Shown here: positions 8,364-16,259 of the stretch, piece after piece
Numbering within the stretch: position 1 is the first letter of the stretch
How the letters are laid out: every line of letters starts with the position of its first letter
DNA from: an uncultured SAR86 cluster bacterium
Lineage (GTDB): Bacteria > Pseudomonadota > Gammaproteobacteria > Magnimaribacterales > D2472
Assembly: GCA_902583575.1 (NCBI GenBank)
Contig: CACHWY010000007.1
Coordinates: 1 to 34,742 of the forward strand
Reading direction: 5' to 3'
DNA: 34,742 nt
Notes under the pieces: generated by a model
Database searches by the model: none
What the model was told of the DNA's origin: nothing
What the model saw: only the letters and a program-made list of their open reading frames with translations
Program-made: the position numbers and the translations under genes

Positions 8364-9479
8364 TTATACCCTTTCAACTAATAATGAACATACAGAATAT
8401 CCTGCACCAAAAGAACAAATTATTCCTTTTTGACCTTTTTCAAGGTCATTATTTAGATTAAATGCAAACATAGAACCAGCGCTTGCTAAATTACCAAATT
8501 TTTGAATAGGTAAGGGTGCCAAGTTAGTATCAAATTCATTACTACCTATTACTTTTGAAACAATAAGGTTGATCATTCTGGCATTTGCCTGGTGTAACCA
8601 GAATTTTGTTATTTCATCAGGTTTTATATTATTTTTATCCAACTGCGTAGAAATAAACTCAGCAACTAAGGGACAAACTTCTTTAAATACACTATTACCA
8701 TTTTGATAAAAAAGTAATTCTTCTTCTGTTTTATGGTCTGTTGCAGTTCTTGATAAATAACTCCAATCGCTTCTAATATTATTAGAAAATTTTGTTATTA
8801 ATTTTCTATCAATAATTTTAAAAGTCTTTTGAGATTTACTATCTTTCTTTACAATAGTGGCAACACACCCATCGCCAAATATAAAATGAATATCTCTTTT
8901 GGCAAAATTTACTGCTGGCGTAGATATTTCTGGATTTACAACAAGAACCGTATCAGCTAAGCCTGAAGCAATATCACTATATGCGTTATTAATAGCGAAA
9001 GTTGTTGATGAGCATCCCACAAGCATGTCATATGCATATCCATCTATACCTAATGCATTCTGTATTTCAATAGCAATAGCTGGATAATATCTTGCAGCAT
9101 GTGATGTGCCTAAAATAACTCCATCTATATCTTCTGGAGATACATTTGCTTCTTTCATTGCTATTTTTGCCGCCTTAATTCCAGCATCTGCTTGAATAGA
9201 GATCCTAGATTCATCTTCATTCTTTAGAGATGGCATCATTCTATTAATATCTAGAATATTCTTTTTATCAATTACATGCCTTGTTTTAATGCCAGAAGCT
9301 TTTTCGATAAATTCAGATGAAGAATGTTCGAGAGGTATTAACTCTCCAGACGTTATTTTTTCTTTATTTGAATTGTTGTATGCATCAACATAAGAATTAA
9401 ATGATGCAACGATTTCATCATTTGTAATTACATCATCAGGAAACCAAATTCCAGATCCTGCTATATGAATTTCTTCCAT
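8364..9479 (-). CDS. 3-oxoacyl-ACP synthase III-like condensing enzyme
   Basis: Thiolase-fold enzyme of 371 residues that condenses an acyl-CoA (or other acyl thioester) with malonyl-ACP. The triad is Cys156 in VGCSSTTF, His296 in FWLHQANARM and Asn330 in KFGNLASAGS. It is longer than the usual ~320-residue FabH, with an insertion around residues 25-60 before ASGIKTRHVI. This matches the long FabH-like group that includes Pseudomonas PA3286, which takes medium-chain acyl-CoA into fatty acid synthesis (from memory, not searched). It leads an operon with a 47-residue membrane peptide and tspO, and is divergent from a lipase-like gene 38 bases away. Together these hint at recycling of lipid-derived acyl chains. 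Confidence 0.88.
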   Translation of the reverse strand: MEEIHIAGSGIWFPDDVITNDEIVASFNSYVDAYNNSNKEKITSGELIPLEHSSSEFIEKASGIKTRHVIDKKNILDINRMMPSLKNEDESRISIQADAGIKAAKIAMKEANVSPEDIDGVILGTSHAARYYPAIAIEIQNALGIDGYAYDMLVGCSSTTFAINNAYSDIASGLADTVLVVNPEISTPAVNFAKRDIHFIFGDGCVATIVKKDSKSQKTFKIIDRKLITKFSNNIRSDWSYLSRTATDHKTEEELLFYQNGNSVFKEVCPLVAEFISTQLDKNNIKPDEITKFWLHQANARMINLIVSKVIGSNEFDTNLAPLPIQKFGNLASAGSMFAFNLNNDLEKGQKGIICSFGAGYSVCSLLVERV

Positions 9480-9517
9480 ATTATTTCATTAATTCATGTA
9501 TAAGTTTATTATAAATT

Positions 9518-10420
9518 ATGAATTTAAATACCACTATCAAAAATGATTATATATATGAGTATTTATCGAACATTTCTAATCCAAAGGGAGTTGTACATAT
9601 ATGTCATGGAAAAGCAGAACATATAGGAAGATATAAATGGTTAATATCTGAACTCAATAATGATGGATACCATGTTATTTCGATTGACCATAGAGGACAT
9701 GGAAAAAGAATAAAAGATAAAGACGACATAGGTAAGTTTTCAGATAATAAAAATGGTTGGGATATAGTAGTTAATGATTTTGAAACATTAATTAATGATA
9801 CAAAAAATAGTTTTCCAAATTTAAAACAATTTGTTTTGGCTCACAGTATGGGCTCATGGATTGCATTATCTATGCTCAAAAATGAACTTAGTATTGATGG
9901 TTTAATTCTATCTGGATCCTCAAAATTTCCTAAACTTTTGATAGCAGCTCAGAAACTAATTATAAAAGTAGACATATTATTTAATGGTAGAAAGAAAATT
10001 AATAATATTATGGAAACCTTAACCACTAAAAGATTTAATAATTATTTTAAGCCTAATAGAACAGCAAGTGATTGGATATCAACTGACAAAAATAATGTAG
10101 ATAATTATGTTCAAGATGAGTTATGTGGTTATAAAGTAACTAATGGTCTATGGGTAGATATGGCCCAGGGAATAGAAGATGCTTTTAAAATTAATGATTA
10201 CAACAATATAAATAAAAATATACCTGTTTTAATCATATCTGGATCAGAAGATCCTGTTGGTGAATTTAAAAAGGGAGTCATATCTTTACATCATTTTTTA
10301 AGAAACTTTTTTACAAATATAAATATTAAAATTTTTGAAGATGAAAGACATGAAGTCTTTAGTGGAAATAAAAAAAGAGAAGCCTATAAATCTTTTAAAT
10401 CATTTATAGAGAAAAGATGA
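9518..10420 (+). CDS. Alpha/beta hydrolase, monoacylglycerol-lipase-like (serine aminopeptidase S33 family)
   Basis: Cytoplasmic serine hydrolase of 300 residues without a signal peptide. The oxyanion block HICHGKAEHIGRY (about 27-39) and DHRGHGKR are typical of the monoacylglycerol lipase/lysophospholipase group. The triad is Ser110 in AHSMGS, Asp245 in SGSEDPVG and His278 in DERHEVF. The last residue precedes an ATGA overlap with the next gene, an exported PHB-depolymerase-like esterase, so the two are a transcription and translation unit. The expected substrates are monoacylglycerols or lysophospholipids, but these families are broad. No Shine-Dalgarno is visible. Confidence 0.87.
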   Translation: MNLNTTIKNDYIYEYLSNISNPKGVVHICHGKAEHIGRYKWLISELNNDGYHVISIDHRGHGKRIKDKDDIGKFSDNKNGWDIVVNDFETLINDTKNSFPNLKQFVLAHSMGSWIALSMLKNELSIDGLILSGSSKFPKLLIAAQKLIIKVDILFNGRKKINNIMETLTTKRFNNYFKPNRTASDWISTDKNNVDNYVQDELCGYKVTNGLWVDMAQGIEDAFKINDYNNINKNIPVLIISGSEDPVGEFKKGVISLHHFLRNFFTNINIKIFEDERHEVFSGNKKREAYKSFKSFIEKR

Positions 10421-11460
10421 AGTATATTTTTTTATTATTTTTTATAAGTTTTGTGTCCTCTTCTGATATGCAGAAGATATATGTATATGAAGATGGTATT
10501 GAAAGATATTATCTTATTTATGTTCCTGATGCTTACAATAAAGATATTAAAACAAACATAGTATTTGGAATTCATGGATATGGGGGAACTGCAACAGGTT
10601 TTGAGAGTGAAGTAACAGGTGGTTTCAACAAATTAGCAGACAAACACAATTTTATTGCAGTGTATCCAGAGTCTACATATTTTTATGATAAGGAAAATAC
10701 GTTAATTTCAACTTTCAACGATATTATTAGACAAACAACTTATGAGGAAATTTCTGATAATTGTTTAGCCGATGATAAGAGAATTATTTATCCAAAGTTT
10801 CCTAACTGCGATAGGGGAAGATGTGGTTGGGCACCATGTGTTGATGATACAAAATTCATTAAAAACTTAATTGATAAATTAAAAAACGAATTCAATGTTA
10901 AAAATGTTTATTTAATAGGCAATAGTACCGGCGGGATGTTTGTTAATTCATATGTATGCAAATATCCTGAATCAATCAAGGCAGCGATTAGTGTAAATGG
11001 TTTACCTCGACATGGTTTTGCATGTATACCAGATATACCTGTAAATTTTATTTCTTATGCTTCATTAAATGATTCAACTATACCTCCAATTGAAAAAATT
11101 GCATTTGATGGGCTTTTTTATGAAAATCAGTCGAATTTTATTAATAAATGGGCAAATAAATTTAATTGTAAAAATTTAAAAGAAGTTACCTTTAAGCACT
11201 ATGAAAAATTTGATGAGAAAATATATTCTGAATGTTTAAGTGATATTAAAATTATGTCTATTTTAAACTTAGATTCTGATCATATGTGGCCAGAAGCAGG
11301 GTACAACAAAGATACAGGAATAAGCTCATATATAAATTTCGGTTCTTGTGTTGGGGATATTCAAAGTGATTTAAATGCTCCAGACTGTTATAGATCAAAT
11401 GATAGATGGGGGAGTGAATACATTTTAGAAAAGTTATTCTCCCTTGATCATTCTCACTAA
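10417..11460 (+). CDS. Secreted PHB-depolymerase-like esterase (LpqC/COG3509-like)
   Basis: Exported esterase of 347 residues. A signal peptide occupies the first ~15 residues. The core shows FGIHGYGGTATGFE (oxyanion region), the nucleophile Ser170 in GNSTGGMF, a likely acid Asp219 in LNDSTIPP, and His289 in DSDHMWPEAG. This order fits the esterase group that includes polyhydroxybutyrate depolymerase, feruloyl esterases and LpqC. The mature protein has many cysteines (for example NCDRGRCGWAPC), consistent with disulfides in the periplasm or outside. The start overlaps the previous gene by ATGA. The 3' end runs 27 bases into the convergent hydrolase gene. Whether it acts on polyester or on carbohydrate esters is open. 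Confidence 0.8.
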   Translation: MKYIFLLFFISFVSSSDMQKIYVYEDGIERYYLIYVPDAYNKDIKTNIVFGIHGYGGTATGFESEVTGGFNKLADKHNFIAVYPESTYFYDKENTLISTFNDIIRQTTYEEISDNCLADDKRIIYPKFPNCDRGRCGWAPCVDDTKFIKNLIDKLKNEFNVKNVYLIGNSTGGMFVNSYVCKYPESIKAAISVNGLPRHGFACIPDIPVNFISYASLNDSTIPPIEKIAFDGLFYENQSNFINKWANKFNCKNLKEVTFKHYEKFDEKIYSECLSDIKIMSILNLDSDHMWPEAGYNKDTGISSYINFGSCVGDIQSDLNAPDCYRSNDRWGSEYILEKLFSLDHSH

Positions 11461-12312
11461 TTCTTTTGATATTAGATCTGGATCCTCAAAGTATGGAAAG
11501 TGACCTACGTCTTTAAGTATTACTATATCTTTTTCATGATCTATATTTTGTAGAAGAATATTCTCAGGATTGAATCTTGCTAATTTATCTTTTTCACTGA
11601 ATATGTATTTAATATTTTTCAATTTTAAAATTTGATCATCAGATAATCTAAAAATGTTACAGGATTTTAAGTCAATGGAACTTATTTCTTTTTCAGATTG
11701 ATTAAATAGTCTTTTTAAAGGATATAACTTAATCTCTCTTTCTGGGTCGTCTTCAACAACTTTTGTTCCGTAAGGTGATTTAATTTCTCCCTTTGATCTT
11801 CCATAAAAGCCTGAACCCATTGTTCCAAATCCTTTTGTTTTAATTTCTGTTTTTGGGAATTTATATATCCCATATTTCATTAAAAATTCAACAGCTTGGT
11901 CCAAATTTCCTTTTGCGTAATCGAGCAACATATCACCAACAAGAAATGGATAGGCAATATTCATACATATCGTCATCTCATTTTCAAACTCTGTTGCAAG
12001 ATCTAGTGCAACTAATCCACCCCAACTATGACCAATTACAATTGGTTTATTTATTCCAATTTCATTAAATACATCAATACAAAAATGTGTATGATCTCTA
12101 ATTGAATCTACTATTGGGCCTGAAGTATATCCATGACCTGGAAGATCTATGCCAAGAATATTAAATTGATCATAAAGATTCTCTAAATTAAACATTGAAA
12201 TTATTCGATGATCCATTCCTGCTCCAGGAACAAAAATAATTGATGTTTTTTTTGCATCAAATGGATTTTTTTCAAAGATATTAGCTCTATGATTTTTTAA
12301 ATTTAATTGCAT
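11434..12312 (-). CDS. Alpha/beta hydrolase
   Basis: Cytoplasmic hydrolase of 292 residues with FVPGAGMDHRI (oxyanion strand), DLPGHGYTSGP, and the triad Ser96 in IGHSWGG, Asp242 in FSEKDKLA and His271 in VGHFPYFEDP. There is no signal peptide. A Lys- and Gly-rich insertion around 150-190 forms the cap. It begins 26 bases inside the end of the BCCT transporter gene and so is probably its operon partner; its 3' end overlaps the convergent esterase gene by 27 bases. The substrate is unknown. The pairing with a BCCT carrier could mean hydrolysis of an ester of a quaternary amine, but that is speculation. Confidence 0.85.
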   Translation of the reverse strand: MQLNLKNHRANIFEKNPFDAKKTSIIFVPGAGMDHRIISMFNLENLYDQFNILGIDLPGHGYTSGPIVDSIRDHTHFCIDVFNEIGINKPIVIGHSWGGLVALDLATEFENEMTICMNIAYPFLVGDMLLDYAKGNLDQAVEFLMKYGIYKFPKTEIKTKGFGTMGSGFYGRSKGEIKSPYGTKVVEDDPEREIKLYPLKRLFNQSEKEISSIDLKSCNIFRLSDDQILKLKNIKYIFSEKDKLARFNPENILLQNIDHEKDIVILKDVGHFPYFEDPDLISKELVRMIKGE

Positions 12313-13762
12313 TTTTAAAGATTGATAGTATTAGAAATAAATAAATAATCATTAATGGTACAGATATTACAACTAAAAGCCACATAAACGAGTCTTTACC
12401 ACCCAAAAACATAATTAGAGCTGGTTGAATCATTATAATAATTGCAAAAAATACTCTTAAACTTCTAGATGGCATATCTTTAAAATTTTTCATTGAAGCT
12501 GCTGCCAAAATATATGATAAAGAATCATAAGTTGTGCACAAAAATACTATAGCAATTATGGTAAATAAAATTAAAAATAATGTTCCATAATTTAAAGATG
12601 AAATAGTTTCAATCACTAAAGCATGTGATGTTAAAGATTGATCTGCATATATTTTTGGCGCATCCAAGATAGCATTTTCATAAAAATATATAGATATATT
12701 GGATAGAACTCCTATGTGAAAAATACAACCTAATGACCCAACAATCAAAGCTCCAAAAATCAACTCCCTTATAGTTTTATTATTTGAAATATTTACTATA
12801 AAAGCCCCAACTGCTGGTGCTAGAGCTATGTACCATGCCCAATAAAAAACAGTCCAATCAAGTGAGTATTGTGATTTAAATAAGCTTAGCGATAAATAAT
12901 TTTTTAAAACATAGGTAACTGGCTCAAGTGTATTGATGACAATATATTTGGTAGGACCAGTTACCAAGATAAGAGTTAAAAAGGTAATTACGAGAATAAT
13001 ATTGAAATTACTAAGCTTTTTAATACCATTTTGAAGACCTCTATAAACACTTATAGAAACAATACACATACATATTAATAACATTAAAAAATCTAAATAA
13101 ATTGTTTGATTCAGATTAAACAATTTCGATATAGCTGCTGACATGAGTGGAAAGGATAGTGCCAAACCAACTCCTGCTCCAGTTAATATTGCACCAATAA
13201 AAAATATATCTAATATAATTCTTATTGGTCCAGACTGTTCTTTTAGAAGTATTCCTGAAAAAGTTAATGGAGTATTTGAATTTTTCATTAATGAGAAAAC
13301 AAATGCTACTGTAGGAAGTATATAAAGGGCCCAACCAGTAAACATCCAATGGAATAGCGGATAGGATCTTGCTTTAAGCAATGATTGCTCTTCACCTTCT
13401 AAAGGATTTGTATAATAAACAAGCCATTCATAAGTCGACCAATAAAGCAGTGCTGCACCCATCCCAGTTGCAAATAGCATTGAGTACCATGAAAAATATG
13501 AATAATTAGACCTCCCTTCAAGTATAATTTTTTTTGAACCACTCTTTGATAAAGCTATAAAGACTAAGAAGACTAAGACACCAAATCCAAAATATAGAAA
13601 TAATGATTCAAAGTTTATTGCAAAAAAGTTATATATTGATAGTAAATTTTTTGCACTACCTTTTGGATCTATAAGTACATAAGAAGAAAGTAATAGTAAA
13701 AAACAAAATGTAATTACTAGAACTGTTTTGCTCCAAAGAGGATTTAACTTTATATTAATCAT
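12287..13762 (-). CDS. BCCT-family transporter, divergent member
   Basis: Inner-membrane carrier of about 491 residues with twelve hydrophobic segments, of the betaine/carnitine/choline transporter family. Family blocks are WYSMLFATGMGAALLYWSTYEW, PLFHWMFTGWALYILP, and the substrate helix FYWAWYIALAPAVGAF. In the last block two positions that are Trp in typical BCCTs are Tyr and Leu, and the ARISxGRT segment after it is replaced by VNISNNKT, so the substrate may be unusual. The preferred start is ATG at 13762. An in-frame TTG at 13792 would extend the protein by ten residues but would overlap the divergent nuclease gene. The hydrolase gene downstream overlaps it by 26 bases. Confidence 0.88.
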   Translation of the reverse strand: MINIKLNPLWSKTVLVITFCFLLLLSSYVLIDPKGSAKNLLSIYNFFAINFESLFLYFGFGVLVFLVFIALSKSGSKKIILEGRSNYSYFSWYSMLFATGMGAALLYWSTYEWLVYYTNPLEGEEQSLLKARSYPLFHWMFTGWALYILPTVAFVFSLMKNSNTPLTFSGILLKEQSGPIRIILDIFFIGAILTGAGVGLALSFPLMSAAISKLFNLNQTIYLDFLMLLICMCIVSISVYRGLQNGIKKLSNFNIILVITFLTLILVTGPTKYIVINTLEPVTYVLKNYLSLSLFKSQYSLDWTVFYWAWYIALAPAVGAFIVNISNNKTIRELIFGALIVGSLGCIFHIGVLSNISIYFYENAILDAPKIYADQSLTSHALVIETISSLNYGTLFLILFTIIAIVFLCTTYDSLSYILAAASMKNFKDMPSRSLRVFFAIIIMIQPALIMFLGGKDSFMWLLVVISVPLMIIYLFLILSIFKNAIKFKKS

Positions 13763-13782
13763 ATTAAATAAGAATATTACTA

Positions 13783-14463
13783 ATGATAACAAATAAATAT
13801 AAATATCCAGAGCTTAAAAGAGTTGAAAATACGCTTGGGAGATTTTATATAGATCCTCAAAACAATGCAGTACCAAGCGTTACCACTGTTTTGGATAATA
13901 TGTCTGATAAGAAGTCATCTATAAATGAATGGAGAAATAGAGTGGGTGACATTGAAGCAGATAGAGTCATGAAAGAAGCTACAGATATTGGAACCATGGT
14001 CCACCTGTCTTTAGAAAATCATCTCAATGGCATTGATGAAGATATTTTTACTAATAATAGCCTTGGCAACATGGCAAAAAAAATGTCAAAAAAATTAATA
14101 GATGATGCCCTTGTTAATATATCTAAAGTATATGGGTTAGAGGTTCATCTAGTCCTAAATAACCTTTATGCCGGAACAGCAGACTGTATTGGTGTTATTG
14201 ATGATAAAGATACTATTATTGATTTTAAAACATCAAAAAGAATTAAGAAAAAAGAGTGGATTGATGATTACTTTTTACAAGGTTGTGCTTATGCTAATGC
14301 TCACAATATTATGTTTGACACTAATATCTCTCAAGTAGCAATATTAATGGTTGATAGAGACTTAATGTATAAAAAATTTCTTATAAAAGATAATGAATTC
14401 AAATACTTTACCAATATTTGGAAACAGAAGTTATTAAAATTTCACAACACCTTTAAATGGTGA
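13783..14463 (+). CDS. PD-(D/E)XK exonuclease, phage / MGME1-like
   Basis: Probable single-strand DNA exonuclease of 226 residues. It has the opening block PSVTTVLDNMSDK, then WRNRVGDIEADRVMKEATDIGT, His74 and Glu78 in GTMVHLSLE, Glu120, Asp134 in YAGTADCIG, Asp147-x-Lys149 in IIDFKTSK, and Gln166 in the YFLQGCAYA helix. These are the active-site elements of the PD-(D/E)XK superfamily in the arrangement of phage recombination exonucleases and the mitochondrial MGME1 group. No other phage gene is near. It sits between a BCCT gene (divergent, 20 bases away) and a peptidase gene (convergent, 6 bases). It may be a domesticated phage gene used in DNA repair or defence. Confidence 0.78.
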   Translation: MITNKYKYPELKRVENTLGRFYIDPQNNAVPSVTTVLDNMSDKKSSINEWRNRVGDIEADRVMKEATDIGTMVHLSLENHLNGIDEDIFTNNSLGNMAKKMSKKLIDDALVNISKVYGLEVHLVLNNLYAGTADCIGVIDDKDTIIDFKTSKRIKKKEWIDDYFLQGCAYANAHNIMFDTNISQVAILMVDRDLMYKKFLIKDNEFKYFTNIWKQKLLKFHNTFKW

Positions 14464-14469
14464 GATTAA

Positions 14470-16167
14470 TTATTCATTAATATCGATTGGTGCTGCGATA
14501 CTCATATCAGTATTTCTAAAACTTTGATCACCTAAAATAGGCTTAATTTTTTCTAAATCGCTATACATTAAAACACCAGTAAGATCTATTAAAGTAGAAG
14601 TTTGTTGAATGAATAATTCTGAGTTCCACTTACTAATATCAGAATATTTATTCCAGTAGTATCCTAAGAAACCACCTTGACCATATGCAGGGACATTTAA
14701 GCATGTCCAAACCTCACAACTTGATCCATTCCAAACTAAAGGACTCTTAGACGTTAGACTTTCATCGCAAGAATATTCATCACAATCTTCATTGTCCCTT
14801 AATTCATTTGCTAATGCGATGATGCCAACTCCCCACCATACTTGTTGAATATTACCATTTGGGCCAGGTCGCTCAGGAACTGATAACATTCCTCTAGACC
14901 AACCATACTTATCTAAAGCGTTTTTAGCAGACTTTATTAAATAATCATTATTTCTCGTCCATAAATATGATTGTTCTGCGAAGCCTGTAGGGAGCACTTC
15001 TCCATTTATCTCTTTGAAGTCCATTTCTCCAAGATGCTCTGCTTGTATTAATCCGACAACTTTATCTTTTAAATTAGGATTTTTTTTCAACCATGAAACA
15101 TCTTTATGGGATTGTTCCATACCAGGCATATAATGTCTGCAATCAAGATAAATAAGTAAAGTTCTATCTCTTTTTTCTTGAGGAATATTGGAGAAGTATT
15201 TAATTATGCCTAATATACCTAATGCACCATTATCTTGTGTAATTGATGGACCATCTGTATGGTTGGTTAAAATAATCTGCTCATCTTTATCAGTACCATA
15301 ATGTTTACCAGGCAAATATCCAATTAATTGATAAGCTTCTGACTTCTCAATTTTACTGTTTAAAACAATTGTTGCTTCTTTGTTTTCCTTTGCTGCTTTA
15401 ATTACTCTAGCTCCATCTTCTCTAGAAAGTATTAGTGTAGGCGAATCATAATGATCGGGAACAGGAAAAGTATATAGACCTTTTGTTCTGTCATAAGCCA
15501 TGTCATATACAATTACAGCTCCAGCAGCTTCTCCATCTTCAGGAATTTGATCAAGTCTTTGTGCAAGTTGATACCAAATATCAAAGGTAAATGAAATTTC
15601 AGGATCTACAAATTCAAATGGTTTAGGAAGAGTGTCACCATCTAATACATATTCGTACTCATTGTATGTGTAATTAGTTAAGTAGTTTGTGCTATATGGC
15701 TTACTTGGATGCTTTCTGGTTGGTATAACTACAATTTTGTCTTTAATATCAATAGGTGGATTATCATGGTCATAGAAAATCATTTCAGCAGTTATACCGT
15801 CAAGGCTTGTTTTACCAGAATAAGCACCATAATATGCCACTCTAACTTGCCTACCCTCAACTGAAAGAGTCCAATTTGAAGGATCTTCAGATATATCCCA
15901 TCTATCAAACTCCCATGAGTTTTTGTAAATATCTACAACACCATATTTTTTAAACTCATTTTCTAAGAAAATCATATAGTTTTGCCATTTAACAGTACCT
16001 GTAAGTGTGGGTAAATTATCATGCTTTACCATTGACCACCTTGTGGCTTCTTTTTCATTAACTATCCATTGTTCATTTAAGGGTAAAAAAGAGAAATCGT
16101 TTTTAGAACAAGATAATATTAATGTTAAGAATATTGGAGTTAATATAAATTTAAGATAATTATTCAT
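14470..16167 (-). CDS. Lipoprotein with PA domain and M28-like peptidase domain, altered active site
   Basis: Membrane-anchored periplasmic or outer-membrane protein of 565 residues. The signal peptide ends in a lipobox, LILSC with Cys20 to be lipidated. Residues ~110-270 look like a protease-associated (PA) insert. The M28-like zinc peptidase core follows: His303 and Asp305 in LTNHTDGPS, Asp312 in TQDNGALG, a strand LLIYLDCRHYMPGMEQSH, and QAEHLGEMDF. Typical M28 enzymes have a catalytic Glu-Glu followed by G-x-x-GS after the hydrophobic strand; here that position reads CRHYMPGME, so catalysis must differ or be lost. It is divergent from the cassette A receptor 92 bases away, which suggests a shared control region and a joint role in peptide use. 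Confidence 0.75.
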   Translation of the reverse strand: MNNYLKFILTPIFLTLILSCSKNDFSFLPLNEQWIVNEKEATRWSMVKHDNLPTLTGTVKWQNYMIFLENEFKKYGVVDIYKNSWEFDRWDISEDPSNWTLSVEGRQVRVAYYGAYSGKTSLDGITAEMIFYDHDNPPIDIKDKIVVIPTRKHPSKPYSTNYLTNYTYNEYEYVLDGDTLPKPFEFVDPEISFTFDIWYQLAQRLDQIPEDGEAAGAVIVYDMAYDRTKGLYTFPVPDHYDSPTLILSREDGARVIKAAKENKEATIVLNSKIEKSEAYQLIGYLPGKHYGTDKDEQIILTNHTDGPSITQDNGALGILGIIKYFSNIPQEKRDRTLLIYLDCRHYMPGMEQSHKDVSWLKKNPNLKDKVVGLIQAEHLGEMDFKEINGEVLPTGFAEQSYLWTRNNDYLIKSAKNALDKYGWSRGMLSVPERPGPNGNIQQVWWGVGIIALANELRDNEDCDEYSCDESLTSKSPLVWNGSSCEVWTCLNVPAYGQGGFLGYYWNKYSDISKWNSELFIQQTSTLIDLTGVLMYSDLEKIKPILGDQSFRNTDMSIAAPIDINE

Positions 16168-16207
16168 TTTGATGATTTTATTATTTTTAACAAAAATTTA
16201 CTATATT

Positions 16208-16236
16208 TTGAATTTATTGTATATTTTATCTAGATT
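16208..16236 (+). promoter_or_regulatory. Candidate promoter of TBDR cassette A
   Basis: TTGAAT at 16208-16213, 17-base spacer, TAGATT at 16231-16236, followed by the Shine-Dalgarno and ATG at 16260. It lies in the 92-base AT-rich gap shared with the divergent peptidase gene. Chance matches are common in such sequence. Confidence 0.35.
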
Positions 16237-16249
16237 TTTTAAAAAATTT

Positions 16250-16254
16250 GGGGA
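16250..16254 (+). promoter_or_regulatory. Shine-Dalgarno GGGGA that sets the start of TBDR A
   Basis: GGGGA ends five bases before ATG 16260. A TTG at 16248 in frame overlaps it and is rejected as the start. Confidence 0.6.
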
Positions 16255-16259
16255 AAAAC

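Noticed and set aside
13116-13349. Second minus-strand frame of 77 codons within the BCCT gene
   Set aside because: It overlaps the transmembrane core of a well-supported transporter on the same strand in another frame and has no recognisable product.
13763-13792. TTG start that lengthens the BCCT protein by ten residues
   Set aside because: ATG 13762 gives the normal start MINIKLNPLW; the TTG would overlap the divergent nuclease start and adds a tail without support.
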